Source: Monoplex corrugatus
Taxonomy: Eukaryota > Mollusca > Gastropoda > Littorinimorpha > Ranellidae
Direction: 5' to 3'
Assembly (NCBI GenBank): GCA_030674185.1
Contig: JAPXFY010000013.1
Span: 51,829,067 to 51,893,066 of the forward strand
Length of the DNA: 64,000 nucleotides
Part shown: piece after piece, positions 54,666 through 63,845 of the stretch
How positions within the stretch are numbered: position 1 is the stretch's first letter
How the letters are laid out: each line of letters begins with the position of its first letter
Notes under the pieces: model-generated
The model's database searches: none
What the model was told of the DNA's origin: nothing
What the model saw: the letters and a program-made list of their open reading frames with translations, nothing else
Position numbers and translations under genes: made by a program

Positions 54666-55390
54666 CTTTTATATTTCCGGCTGTACCATCTTCCAGACTG
54701 ACCACCCAACTCCTAAATCACCTGCAACAGCAGTTTGAAGGTCTATAAAGTAGATCAGAGAAGTTAAGACCAGAGTGAATGGAGGAGAGTTGTTGTAATG
54801 TCTGCTGCAGTGGTTACACAAAAACTCAATGATGCTGACTGTGACAGGTGACAGTGTATCATCTCGGGTGTAAAGGGGAAAAAAAGTTGACAGCAGCGAG
54901 CTGGACGGCCTGAAGCGGAAAAATGTCACATGATGTCAAGTCTCTTTCACACCACTAATCCATGTCTTCCTTGGTCTGCCTCTCATTTTACATCCAAATA
55001 TCATGAAGTCCAACCCTTGTCCTCATTGTGGAAGTTGGAAACAACCTGGCTAACAGAGATCCAGTGATGCTACGACAAGCCTGGCACGCTGGTAGTGGAT
55101 ATATAATCACTAAAGAACGTAAAACATAATCGACATCAGTGGCCTAAATATTCAAGAAATTGTCCACAAAAGTAAAGACAGAGCGGCCTGGAGGGAGATG
55201 TGGTGTCCAGATGTGCAGTGGCCAACAATGATCCCGGTGACGGCAACAGGTGAGAAAGAACATAGCTGGAGGCAGAAATGGACAGATCAAAATTCAGTCA
55301 AATGCAAACAAAAAAATGAAAAGCAAGTCTCAAATCTCAAACAAATATACAAACAAATAAATATAAAAATGAACAAATAAATAAATGATT
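54666..55390. other. intron D-E interval without recognised gene
   Basis: Unique-looking intronic sequence. The part near 54,910-54,990 (GTCAAGTCTCTTTCACACCA, then GTCTTCCTTGGTCTGCCTCT) is shared loosely with 16,810-16,890 and 29,700-29,750 and may be an old LINE fragment. AAT/AAAT-rich sequence precedes the exon D donor side. Confidence 0.5.
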
Positions 55391-55410
55391 TTAATCAAAT
55401 TCACACTGAC

Positions 55411-55630
55411 CTTCCAGAAGTATGCCCAGAGGGTAAAGTGGGATCCAGGCGGTGTAACGTAGCCAGGTGACCAGGCGTAGCTCCCAGCCTGCACTCTGCA
55501 GCATGTAGTAGGGGTAACGCACCAGCTCCACCGCCCCCCACACCATGAACAGGTAAAACACCACTGGTCTCTCTTGTAACCGTGGCTCTTGCATGATCAG
55601 CACAAACAGGATAAAGTTTCTCCCCAACAC
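55411..55630 (-). CDS. HACD3: HACD3-like exon D (active-site exon)
   Basis: 220 nt, phase 0 to phase 1, acceptor GGTGTTTCAG|GTG, donor GGAAG|GTCAGT. In the 251-residue visible chain this is residues 103-175. It holds LGRNFILFVL, the VWGAVELVRYPYYML helix and RYTAWIPLYPLGILLE. In yeast Phs1 the essential residues R141, Y149, G152 and E156 have the spacing R-x7-Y-x2-G-x3-E. Here R160, Y168, G171 and E175 reproduce it exactly, so the catalytic Tyr/Glu pair is intact and the enzyme is probably active. Compared with my recollection of HACD3 proteins, the loop after FILF (IMQEPRLQERP) is the variable part. Confidence 0.96.
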
Positions 55631-55766
55631 CTGAAACACCAAAATCAAACAGCTGCTTTAACCACTTACCCACCTCACCTGTCATGTATCACCTGTCAGC
55701 ATCACAGGGTTCAGTGTTGGCTGCTGCACTCTGCAACACAGCTACCCACCTCCAAATGGCTCTGTC

Positions 55767-56105
55767 TTGATTTTTGTGGACAACTTCTTGAATATTGAGG
55801 TCACTGATGTTGGTTATGTTTTCAATGTATGCGACTAATCACCAATAACATAAAAATCATACAGCCTCCAAAGCTCTGCCTTGACTTTGTGAACAACTTC
55901 TCGAATATTCAGGCCACTGAAGTTGGTTATGTTCTCGATGTATGAAATTGATCTCCACTAACACAAAAACTATGAAGCCTCCAAAGTTCTGTCTTGACTT
56001 TTGTGAATAACTTCTTGAATATTTAGGCCACTGTTATTGGTTATGTTCTCAATGTATGAAACTGACCACCACTAACATAAAAACTATGGAGCCTCCAAAG
56101 CCTTC
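55767..56105. repeat. ~118-bp tandem repeat, about 3 copies
   Basis: The repeated unit includes GGTTATGTTCTCAATGTATG, then CCTCCAAAGCTCTGCCTTGA and CAACTTCTTGAATATT. Copies differ at several positions. It lies about 140 bp upstream of the exon D acceptor. Confidence 0.85.
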
Positions 56106-56456
56106 TGTGACGCATACAAACGTAGAATTAATGAAGGAAGTTCGCCACACATTTCAGTGTAATGTAAACATGACTGATGTTATCAGTCTCAGAGAAGGTC
56201 ATCAAAGTGTGATTGGCTACCCTTATATAACTCAGTGGCCTATGCAAATCTCACCAAATTGGTTTTATTTTTCCAAGAATCATAATTAGTCTTCACAAAA
56301 ATGGTGATGCCAGGACCGTCTTGCGATCCTGCAAGTTTTCGACCTTTGAGGAAAGCACATGGGGTGCGCAACATTAAAACTGGCTTTTCGCTGTCCCATT
56401 TTAACATCATTGCTGTTCTGGTGGTGTCAGTATAGGATTAGATAAGTCCCCCCACT

Positions 56457-56870
56457 TTCCTGGGATGGTTATCCCCGTCAGCCATATCACCTGAGGTGGA
56501 TGCTGTTGTAAAAACTGAACCAAATCAATCAATCACACGTTCCTGGGATGGTTATCCCCGTCAGCCATATCACCTGAGGTGGATGCTGTTGTAAAAACTG
56601 AACCAAATCAATCAATCACACGTTCCTGGGATGGTTATCCCCGTCAGCCATATCACCTGAGGTGGATGCTGTTGTAAAAACTGAACCAAATCAATCAATC
56701 ACACGTTCCTGGGATGGTTATCCCCATCAGCCATATCACCTGAGGTGGATGCTGTTGTAAAAACTGAACCAAATCAATCAATCACACGTTCCTGGGATGG
56801 TTATCCCCGTCAGCCATATCACCTGAGGTGGATGCTGATGTAAAAGCTGAACCAAATCAATCAATCAATC
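56457..56870. repeat. 83-bp tandem repeat, 5 near-identical copies
   Basis: Period 83 bp (TTCCTGGGATGG at 56457 and 56540 and onward). Units differ by only one or two bases, indicating recent or homogenised expansion. Each unit ends with a short (AATC)n run. Confidence 0.95.
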
Positions 56871-57059
56871 AAGAAATTATCAAAAGATTGTACGATGATT
56901 CAGAAGACAAAAGGTTTACAAAAGTGGCAAGTACTACTGATGATGCGAAATGTGTTTATGTAGACATGCACCTGTGCAACTTCAACCAGGCATCTATGAT
57001 ACCTGTGCCAACCCCTCACCCCCCCCCCCCCCCCAAGAAAAAAGGTGTAATGACTTACA

Positions 57060-57337
57060 TGTTACAATATAATAATAATAATAATAATATTGGACATTTG
57101 TTGAGCGCCTTCCTCCCTCACAAGGAGGGAGCACAAGGCGCTTCACATAATAGACGCACAGAACAGCCACAAATAGTGTACACATATAACATAAGACATA
57201 TGGACAGATATGTCACACTTCATACTGCAAAACACATCATACCGCATAATACCACATGATAACATAATAACACATCTCATACCACATCACTACACACAAA
57301 TATGGAAAGGAAAACAGAACTATGCATGACAACAAAA

Positions 57338-57384
<47 letters not shown>

Positions 57385-60300
57385 CATGCACCCTCTTCAA
57401 CAATGGGATAAGGAGGAATGATAGAATCAAGAGTGAATATGGAGTGTTGTCTCAAAAGCATTTTTGAACAGGTAGGTCTTGAGACCGGTTTTGAAAGATG
57501 TGAGAGAAGGAGCATGGCGAAGGTCATATGGGAGACTGTTCCAAAAGAGAGGAGCTGAGAAAGAGAAAGAGCGTTCACCAAACGACTTAGTTTTTACACG
57601 AGGTACAATTAGCAAACGGGTGTCAGAACTTGATCGGAGCTGTCGTGATGGCAGGTATGTTGAAATCATTTCTGAAACATAAGGGGGAGCTGTGCCTGTA
57701 AGAGACGAGAAAGTCAGAGTAGCTATTTTGTATTGTATCCGTGCAGATACTGGTAACCAGTGAAGAGACTGCAGAAGTGGTGTAATATGATCTCTCCTTT
57801 TAGCCCTACAGACCAGTCCAGCTACCGCATTTTGGACTTTCTGTAGTTTTTGGATCAAGTAGTGTGGACAGCCAACAAGGAGGGAATTACAGTAATCAAG
57901 TCTTGACAGTACCAAAGAACAAACCAGGGTTTGTGCTGCCTGAGTAGTGAGAAGATGCCGAATGGAACTGATTTTCCGGAGTTGGAGATATGCGGCTTTG
58001 CAAATATTATTTACATGCTGCTTCATGGAAAGATTGCAATCAAGAGTGACACCTAGATTTTTCACTGAGGAAATGAAATTGACATCAGATTGTCCAATGC
58101 GAAGAGAAGAAGGTAAAGTGCTGTTTACAGATTGTCTGCCAGAAGAAATGATAATAGCTTCTGTTTTACTGTCGTTTAACTGCAGTTTGTTTTCATTCAT
58201 CCATATCTTTACATCTTCAGTACAGTTTTGGATAGAATCAGTACAAGAATCGATGTCACGAGGATGCGTTTCTTTGTAAAGCTGATTATCATCAGCAAAA
58301 GCGTGATGATTGACCGAATGTTTTCTGATCACATCAAAAAGCGGTTGGGTGTACAAGATGAACAAAACCGGTCCAAGCACAGATCCCTGGGGAACGCCAT
58401 ACTGAATGTTTGAAGGAAGAGAGTGGTTGCCATTTACGGAAATTGTTTCTGTTCTCTCTGTGAGATAAGACTGAAACCATGAGAGTGCAGAGGCTGAAAT
58501 ACCAAAAGTGTTTTGTAGCCTGTCTAGAAGAACATCGTGGTCTATGGTGTCAAACGCAGCAGATAAATCAAGGAGTGTGAGAATGAACATGTTGCCGTTA
58601 TCTAGACCTGTCAAAAGATCGTTCAAGATTCTCAGCAGCGCTGTTTCAGTGCTGTGATGTGGTCTGTACGCTGACTGAAGGGGACTGAGAAGATTGCTGT
58701 GAGACAGGTGTTCATTGAGCTGAGTGAGGACAATTCTTTCTAGCAGTTTGGACAGGAAAGGGAGATTCGAAACTGGACGGTAATTTTTCATATCATTTGG
58801 GTCAAGAGAAGCTTTCTTTAATAGTGGTTTGACCAAAGAAGACTTGTATGGATCAGGAAAAGTACCAGAAATCAGAGAGTTGTTGATGATCTTGGTAATG
58901 ACAGGCAAAAGAATATCCAGAGAATCAAGGAGCACATGAGATGGAAACGGATCGAGTTCACAGGTTTTGACAGGAGAGGCAAGAATTGTGCGTTTAACAA
59001 CTTCTTCATTGACAGGGGAGAAGTGAGTGAGAGGCTGGCCCTGAAAACTGGATTCAACAATAGGCACATGAGATGAAGTTGAACTGAATTTATCTCTGAT
59101 AGTTGTGATTTTGTTTTTGAAGAAAAGCAGAAACAGGTTTGGGAGTTCAATCAAGGGAAAGGAGGTAGGTAGTGGAGAGGATTTCTTTATCCCAAGCAAC
59201 TGATTAGCCACCTGAAACAAACGTCCACATGTCACACTGTCTTTGATTTTATTACAATAATATGTTGTCTTTGCACAATGAATAATTCTGGAGACAGCCT
59301 TTTTTGCTCTGTTAAACAACTGTTTGTGGATGGCTGAACGAGATTTAGTCCATTGTCTCTCCATCTGACGCCTGTGCTGCTTGGCAGCACGGGTTTGATC
59401 ATCAACGTCTTTGAACCAGGGGTCACATTTGGCTGATGACACTTTGCGTTGAGAGGCAGGGGCGTGGTCATCCAGGACACTGGTCATGACGGAGTCCAGA
59501 GCGGCAGCAGTGGGGGAGGACGACAGAGAAGAGAGGCGGGAGGCCAGGTCATGCTTCAGAGCGTGACGATGCAAGGCCTTCAGATTGCGTGCAGTGACGT
59601 AGGCTGGCTGCTGATTTGGAAGACTGATATTGAGGTGGCTGATGACACAGAAGTGATCGGAGGTGATGTTGTGGGTGACGTCAGTGGCCTGCACTAAATT
59701 GTCATCACATCTGTGAATCATCCAGTCCAGGATATGACCTTTGACGTGCGTGGGCTGAGTCACAGTCTGAGTAAGGTCAAACATGGTCAGAAGGTCCATT
59801 ACTTTAGCTGTAGTCGGGTGTTGTGGTTTGTCGAAATGAACGTTGAAGTCACCAAGGATGACAAAAGGGCTTGAAAGAGAATTGCAGAATTCAAAGAGAT
59901 CATGTAGCTGTTCCAGAAAGTTGCTGTCTGTCTGTCTGTTTTTGCGGCTTGGTGGAGGTCGATACAAACACAGGAAAGAAACGGTCACTTTAGGTAGGGA
60001 GAAAGACACATGGACAAGTTCAAAGGCAGGATGAGAGAAAGGAAGTACAGAACTGAAGGAGATAAAGGGGGAGAAGCGATCATGATAAATGACAGCCAGT
60101 CCTCCTCCTCTGGAAGCGCGAGGAAAGGACTTGATGCTGTAGCCTGTGGGAGTAAGGTCTACACACTTTGCTTCGTCACCACTCGTTCTCAGCCAGGTTT
60201 CAGTTAGGAACATAACCTGAATATCATGGTCAAAAATAAAGGTTGAAATCTCTGTTCTCTCTTCAGGTTTACTAACAGATCGGGCGCTGAAAAGAGCCAC

Positions 60301-60417
60301 AGTGAACTCATTGAGAGTGGAAGGTGGTGTTGTGAGGGGAATAGGGATCACATATCTGAAGCTGGAAACAGAAATATCATTGCCTATGTGTGAAAAAAGA
60401 AAAAGGTGACCTATCTG
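57060..60417 (-). mobile_element. CR1/L2-like LINE in HACD3-like intron C-D, sense orientation
   Basis: The element carries one uninterrupted EN-RT reading frame, then a 3' region with a (TG)n stretch (57,345-57,383) and an end containing GAAGCGCCTTGTGCTCC..GGCGCTCAACAAATGTCC followed by a (TAT)n tail at 57,068-57,089. No poly(A) tail is seen, as is usual for CR1/L2-type LINEs. The 5' end is very close to the exon C donor (60,441); I cannot fix it exactly. It has the same orientation as the host gene. Confidence 0.85.
57427..60351 (-). CDS. LINE ORF2: AP endonuclease - reverse transcriptase, intact frame
   Basis: 974 codons without a stop. Endonuclease: VALFSARS (19), TETW with Glu51, LYRPPP (129-134), ILGDFN with Asp168 and Asn170, LDW with Asp209, and SDH at 231-233. 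Reverse transcriptase: YRPVSNLPFLSKLLERI (524-540), LLDLSAAFD with Asp595, YGVPQGSVLGP (651-661), FADD at 685-688. The C-terminus has the typical SFSAPLFWNSLPYDLR and FKTGLKTYLF motifs. All catalytic residues expected of an active enzyme are there. The first codon at 60,351 is GTG, and the frame stays open upstream to a TAA at 60,418-60,420 with no ATG; the first in-frame ATG is residue 47, inside the endonuclease. The copy is therefore probably 5'-truncated or uses an ATG that was lost, despite its intact catalytic core. Confidence 0.93.
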   Translation of the reverse strand: MIPIPLTTPPSTLNEFTVALFSARSVSKPEERTEISTFIFDHDIQVMFLTETWLRTSGDEAKCVDLTPTGYSIKSFPRASRGGGLAVIYHDRFSPFISFSSVLPFSHPAFELVHVSFSLPKVTVSFLCLYRPPPSRKNRQTDSNFLEQLHDLFEFCNSLSSPFVILGDFNVHFDKPQHPTTAKVMDLLTMFDLTQTVTQPTHVKGHILDWMIHRCDDNLVQATDVTHNITSDHFCVISHLNISLPNQQPAYVTARNLKALHRHALKHDLASRLSSLSSSPTAAALDSVMTSVLDDHAPASQRKVSSAKCDPWFKDVDDQTRAAKQHRRQMERQWTKSRSAIHKQLFNRAKKAVSRIIHCAKTTYYCNKIKDSVTCGRLFQVANQLLGIKKSSPLPTSFPLIELPNLFLLFFKNKITTIRDKFSSTSSHVPIVESSFQGQPLTHFSPVNEEVVKRTILASPVKTCELDPFPSHVLLDSLDILLPVITKIINNSLISGTFPDPYKSSLVKPLLKKASLDPNDMKNYRPVSNLPFLSKLLERIVLTQLNEHLSHSNLLSPLQSAYRPHHSTETALLRILNDLLTGLDNGNMFILTLLDLSAAFDTIDHDVLLDRLQNTFGISASALSWFQSYLTERTETISVNGNHSLPSNIQYGVPQGSVLGPVLFILYTQPLFDVIRKHSVNHHAFADDNQLYKETHPRDIDSCTDSIQNCTEDVKIWMNENKLQLNDSKTEAIIISSGRQSVNSTLPSSLRIGQSDVNFISSVKNLGVTLDCNLSMKQHVNNICKAAYLQLRKISSIRHLLTTQAAQTLVCSLVLSRLDYCNSLLVGCPHYLIQKLQKVQNAVAGLVCRAKRRDHITPLLQSLHWLPVSARIQYKIATLTFSSLTGTAPPYVSEMISTYLPSRQLRSSSDTRLLIVPRVKTKSFGERSFSFSAPLFWNSLPYDLRHAPSLTSFKTGLKTYLFKNAFETTLHIHS

Positions 60418-60441
60418 TTACAATATCTTTGCTTTGCCTAC

Positions 60442-60569
60442 CTGTGAGAGAGGGGCCATGACACCTGTCTTGACCAAACCCATCAGGGGATGCACCACTT
60501 CCAGGAAGGCGGCCAGCTGACAGATCATCAACTGTGTTCCCACTGTTTCAAAGGCTGAATGCTTGGCCT
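60442..60569 (-). CDS. HACD3: HACD3-like exon C
   Basis: 128 nt, entering in phase 1 and leaving in phase 0. Acceptor GTGTGTGACAG|AGG, donor CACAG|GTAGGC. It encodes EAKHSAFETVGTQLMICQ, then LAAFLEVVHPLMGLVKTGVMAPLSQ. The block QxxAxLEVxHPxxGLVxT is a hallmark of the HACD family; its E, Q and R/K-type positions belong to the conserved residues of yeast Phs1. The acceptor lies at the edge of a (TG)27 tract and the donor lies about 25 nt from the open reading frame of a LINE inserted in the next intron, so this exon is boxed in by repeats on both sides. Confidence 0.93.
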
Positions 60570-60572
60570 CTG

Positions 60573-60573
<1 letters not shown>

Positions 60574-60632
<59 letters not shown>

Positions 60633-60650
60633 AGACACAGACACACACAC
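60574..60650 (-). repeat. (TG)27 plus (TGTCTG)n tract at the exon C acceptor
   Basis: A pure CA run at 60574-60627, continued by CAGACA repeats to 60,650, ends four bases from the exon C splice junction. On the gene strand it is a TG tract serving as the polypyrimidine region of the acceptor (TGTGTGTGACAG|AGG). Confidence 0.95.
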
Positions 60651-61776
60651 AACACCCTCATGCACACACACACGCAAGCAGACAAACTATAAAAATTATA
60701 CATACCTTTCACAAATTCTCATACCCTCATAAATTCTCACTCAAGTTACAATACGCTATATTGATGCTTCAGCTTTATGGAAAACAAATGACATATTCAT
60801 GTCCTGAAACATACTTCATTACCCACACTTGGAAAATTCACAAGATTTCTACTTTTTGTACATATATTCCCATCACATGTGATGATATGCTACATGAATA
60901 TTAAATCATCAAGTATTAGTAGCAAACTAAAAACAGTGATAAGAAGTTCATTGTAAACATTCATAAACAAAGTAAATATGAAAATAATAAATCAACGTTC
61001 CACATATAAAAATAATAGATCGATACACACGCATATCTAATAGTGAATTAAAAACAGTGGTAAGAATTTCATTGTAAACATTAATAAACCGAGTACATAT
61101 GAAAGTAATAAATCAATGTTCTGCGTATGAAAATAATAAATCAATGTTCTGTTGAGAAACATTGGCTGAACAAGTAAATGCGTATTTTGGCATCATACTG
61201 TTCAGTTTTTAAACTCACATTTAGTTGTGTTTGGACAGTAGTAGCTATAGATGGAATACATTTGTCAATCTTACACTGAAGAGACTGACACTGAATCCAT
61301 TTCAAATGGATTCATCATGATCGGGCAGTTCCGACTGTGCTTCACCCTGAGCTGCCAGTGGTGATTTACGGAAAAACCCTACGCATACTGGCAAAGTCTT
61401 AATATGGATCGCAGGATGGCAGAACAGGGTGGGATAAATCAAACATTAAGCTAACACCATCAGAATGTCTGGAATATTAAGACCGGCAGCTAACAAGCCA
61501 ATTCGTATGTTGCAGGCTAGAGCTGAACTTGAGACATCACATTGTGAGTGCAAAGATCAAGCAATATGCCAGACAGCCTGTTAAAATCAATCTTGGCCTG
61601 ATTGCGCAATCATTATAATAAGATTGAATGTTTTCTCCGTTTTTACATTTTTACTGATACCAAAAAGAACAAAGTTTCATGACAATGTTAAGCTAAAGGT
61701 ATATTTACATATCCAATTGATCAATCACTATATATAAACTTCTGATGACACATTTATTCATCTTTCACAGACTTAC
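60651..61776. other. intron B-C interval
   Basis: AT-rich intron. 60,900-61,165 holds an imperfect tandem duplication (AGTAAATATGAAAATAATAA and similar, about 130-bp period). 61,285-61,590 is a SINE-like repeat listed separately. Confidence 0.6.
61285..61590 (+). repeat. SINE-like repeat, family S1
   Basis: Shares blocks such as CATTAAGCTAACACCATCAG, AATATTAAGACCGGCAGCTA and GAACTTGAGACATCA with copies near 37,380-37,560, 42,650-42,915, 46,360-46,560 and, inverted, 27,365-27,560. These are short, strand-consistent and without coding capacity. Confidence 0.55.
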
Positions 61777-61887
61777 CAACGCCCTTGGTAATGTTGGAAA
61801 TGAGAAGACCAAAGACAATATAACAGAATCCCACAAACTGGAACAAGTTGTAGGCCACCAGGTAGTTCAGCTTAAAATCCATAGGGC
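61777..61887 (-). CDS. HACD3: HACD3-like exon B (first transmembrane segment)
   Basis: 111 nt, phase 1 at both ends, acceptor TTTGCAG|GCC and donor GTTG|GTAAGT. It encodes GPMDFKLNYLVAYNLFQF and continues through VGFCYIVFGLLI to NITKGV. The sequence YLxxYNLxQFxGF matches the start of the membrane region of the HACD family, and the hydrophobic run is the first predicted transmembrane helix. The acceptor is preceded by a short (ATTT)n run (61,893-61,923) that forms part of its pyrimidine-rich region. Frame is continuous with exons A and C. Confidence 0.9.
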
Positions 61888-61924
61888 CTGCAAACAATAA
61901 ATAAATGAATAAATAAATAAATTC

Positions 61925-62475
61925 TTGTTCTTATTCTTACTGTTTAAAACAGCTGACTGTGCAGAGCCATATCAGGGTGATAACCATTTCAAAATGTATG
62001 CAACACCTGTTTTTCAAAACACGGGAAAAAAAAAATTAAGTACACATATCAATGCATTTGTGCATACAATCTAAGGATATGCCCCTGGCATTGACCATTC
62101 CACCCAATTTATAACCAAAGGGTTTTAAAAAAAATAAACCTAAATACAAATGTAAACATAACTAAGGACACTAAAACATAAAGAAGAACTGGCCTAAATT
62201 ACCTAAAACAGCATCTCATATCACATTTCCTTAGAGCAAAAACACAGTCAATATATGTACCCAATTATCAGTCCTAAGAGAAAGTGTGTAAGGCTTTATA
62301 AAACACATACAGATAAATGGACCAGCAAGGCAGAAAATGATTGAGAGAGATGACAGAAAACACATGAGGAAGAAAGAAACAAAGAGAGTGAAAGAAAAGA
62401 GGAAATTTCTAGCACAGAATTTCCAGAAGGTGGGGATACTATTTAGACTGAAAGAGACCCTGACATCCCCATATT
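61925..62475 (-). repeat. dispersed repeat R1, ~540 bp
   Basis: Collinear over its whole length with 26,755-27,300 (for example TTAAGTACACATATCAATGC, CTAAGGATATGCCCC, GGAAATTTCTAGCACAGAAT). The end with GAGCCATATCAGG and TTTAAA next to simple repeats also occurs alone at 17,965-18,030, which suggests that is the 3' end and the element runs on the minus strand. No ORF. Confidence 0.75.
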
Positions 62476-63540
62476 GTTTGGGGTGGGGGTGGGGGGCTGG
62501 ATTGATAGCTTCAAACAAGGAAAAGCAGACTTGAAAGACAAGTACTGATATGGAGTATAAATGTGATCTGGAACAAGCAAACTGTTCAGCCCATAAAGAG
62601 AGCAGTTGAAAAGTATCTGCATTATTATTTCACTTCATGAAATAAGTGAAGCTTATAGTGTTCTATACTGCCCAGTTGAACAGATCCTGCTATATGATCT
62701 CAAGACAAGGAATATTCACAGAGCAGAAAAAAACAGAGGGGTCAAAACTCTAAGTGACTGAAAAGTTTGAGCCAGAGGCCCCAAACCACTAAGTGATGTA
62801 ATTACAGGTAGCATCCCAACCAAATAGTCCAATTAAAATGGTGGTTGGCACTAATGAAGGAAGACCAGTTGTATTGTCACCTGATTTTCAAAGCCAAAGG
62901 ACACTTTTCTCCATTTTCTTCAACTCGAATAATTTTACCTGAAAAGCCTGCTCTTACTGCTACACTTACGTAGAAAGTGTTTTGCCCAAAGGTGTGCAGT
63001 CCATCCATGAGCACAGCCCAAATGCGAGCATTAGCAAATGCCCCTTCTACTGACAACGCAAGTGCCCATAACACCAAGATCACTGTGATCTATCTACTAT
63101 AAAGGTCCATTCAACTTTTCCCCTCACCCATCCTGCAGTTATGACTTAACCCCATGTGACTTCTGATTGTTTTGTTCACTAAGACCTATCTAGTATAGTG
63201 ATCCATTCATCTTCTCCCTCAAACATCCTGCAGATCTGACTTAACCCCATCTGACTTCTGGTTGTTTCCTCTTCTGAAGCAAAACCTGGCCAGCAAGAGG
63301 CTTTTGAGAATCCTAGACATGTGAAATCACAGCTTGCAACCACATCTCAAGCAAACAATCAAACAGCATTTGACTCTTGGCTGAAGAGACTGAAACACTG
63401 CGTGGAGAGAGGAGGAGAGTACTATGACTTTGACAGATTCTGAAAACTTCACTTAAGTTGTACTCTGCATTTTTGTTTTGTGACATGCGATAAATGACTG
63501 GACTTTTGGATCAGTTATCACATATAGCACTAATTCAATA
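62476..63540. other. intron A-B interval without recognised feature
   Basis: Unique-looking intronic sequence. A loose duplication is visible: ATCTATCTACTATAAAGG..TTCAACTTTTCCCCTCACCC at 63,088-63,130 and a similar stretch at 63,186-63,230, each followed by CATCCTGCAG and TGACTTAACCCCAT (about 105-bp period). Confidence 0.5.
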
Positions 63541-63550
63541 TTTCACTTAC

Positions 63551-63617
63551 CAGATGAAGAGGACCCAGGGTTTCCTAACTCAGCCGTAACCTTGTTTATC
63601 ATATCCTGATTAAATTC
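63551..63617 (-). CDS. HACD3: HACD3-like exon A (first exon in window)
   Basis: The exon runs from acceptor TGTTCACAG|GAATTT to donor CTG|GTAAGTG. It encodes 22 codons plus the first base of a split Gly codon (EFNQDMINKV..GNPGSSSSG), a hydrophilic stretch. In HACD3 proteins the linker between the CS domain and the first membrane helix sits here and is poorly conserved, so the exon call rests on frame continuity with exon B (phase 1) and the two good splice sites rather than on similarity. Directly upstream on the minus strand (63,640-63,845) the acceptor sequence is repeated about eight more times, so exact acceptor use should be confirmed on transcripts. Confidence 0.7.
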
Positions 63618-63845
63618 CTGTGAACACAGAAACGTAAAGAAATTCCTGTGAACAAAACCATGTAAAAAAAATTCATGTGAACGTAATCATGTTAAATTTC
63701 TGTGAAAAAACAATAAAAATAAATCCATGTGAACGAAGATGAAAAACAAAAACAATTGCTGTGAACAAAGACATGTAAATAAATTCCTGTGCACAAAAAC
63801 ATGTGAAGACATTCCTACACAGAGATATGTTAAGACATTCCTGTA
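63611..63845 (-). repeat. ~28-bp minisatellite made of the exon A 3' splice site
   Basis: About nine units start at 63612, 63640, 63669, 63694, 63721, 63753, 63780, 63809 and 63835 (spacing 25-32 bp). Read on the minus strand each resembles ACATG..TTGTTCACAG|GAATTT. The unit nearest the gene supplies the real acceptor and first bases of exon A. Seven of the nine keep an AG at the splice position; units at 63,669 and 63,721 have ATG instead. Confidence 0.85.

Larger units (their letters stand above)
46682..63617 (-). other. HACD3: HACD3-like 3-hydroxyacyl-CoA dehydratase gene, partial (3' six coding exons)
   Basis: Six exons on the minus strand (63617-63551, 61887-61777, 60569-60442, 55630-55411, 52301-52170, 46779-46682) join in frame into 251 codons ending in TGA. 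Every internal junction is AG/GT. The joined chain is an HACD/PTPLA-family protein of the HACD3 type: a YNLFQFVGF-like first membrane segment, VVHPLMGLVKT, LGRNFILF, the RYxxWIPLYPLGxxxE active-site block and ETGFFSFTLP. The family catalyses the third step of very-long-chain fatty acid elongation, dehydrating 3-hydroxyacyl-CoA in the ER membrane. HACD3 proteins usually carry an N-terminal CS (p23-like) domain, which is not in the window and should lie beyond 64,000. Introns measure about 1.66, 1.21, 4.81, 3.11 and 5.39 kb and are full of repeats. Family assignment is strong. HACD3 rather than HACD1/2 is inferred from the conserved blocks. Confidence 0.92.
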
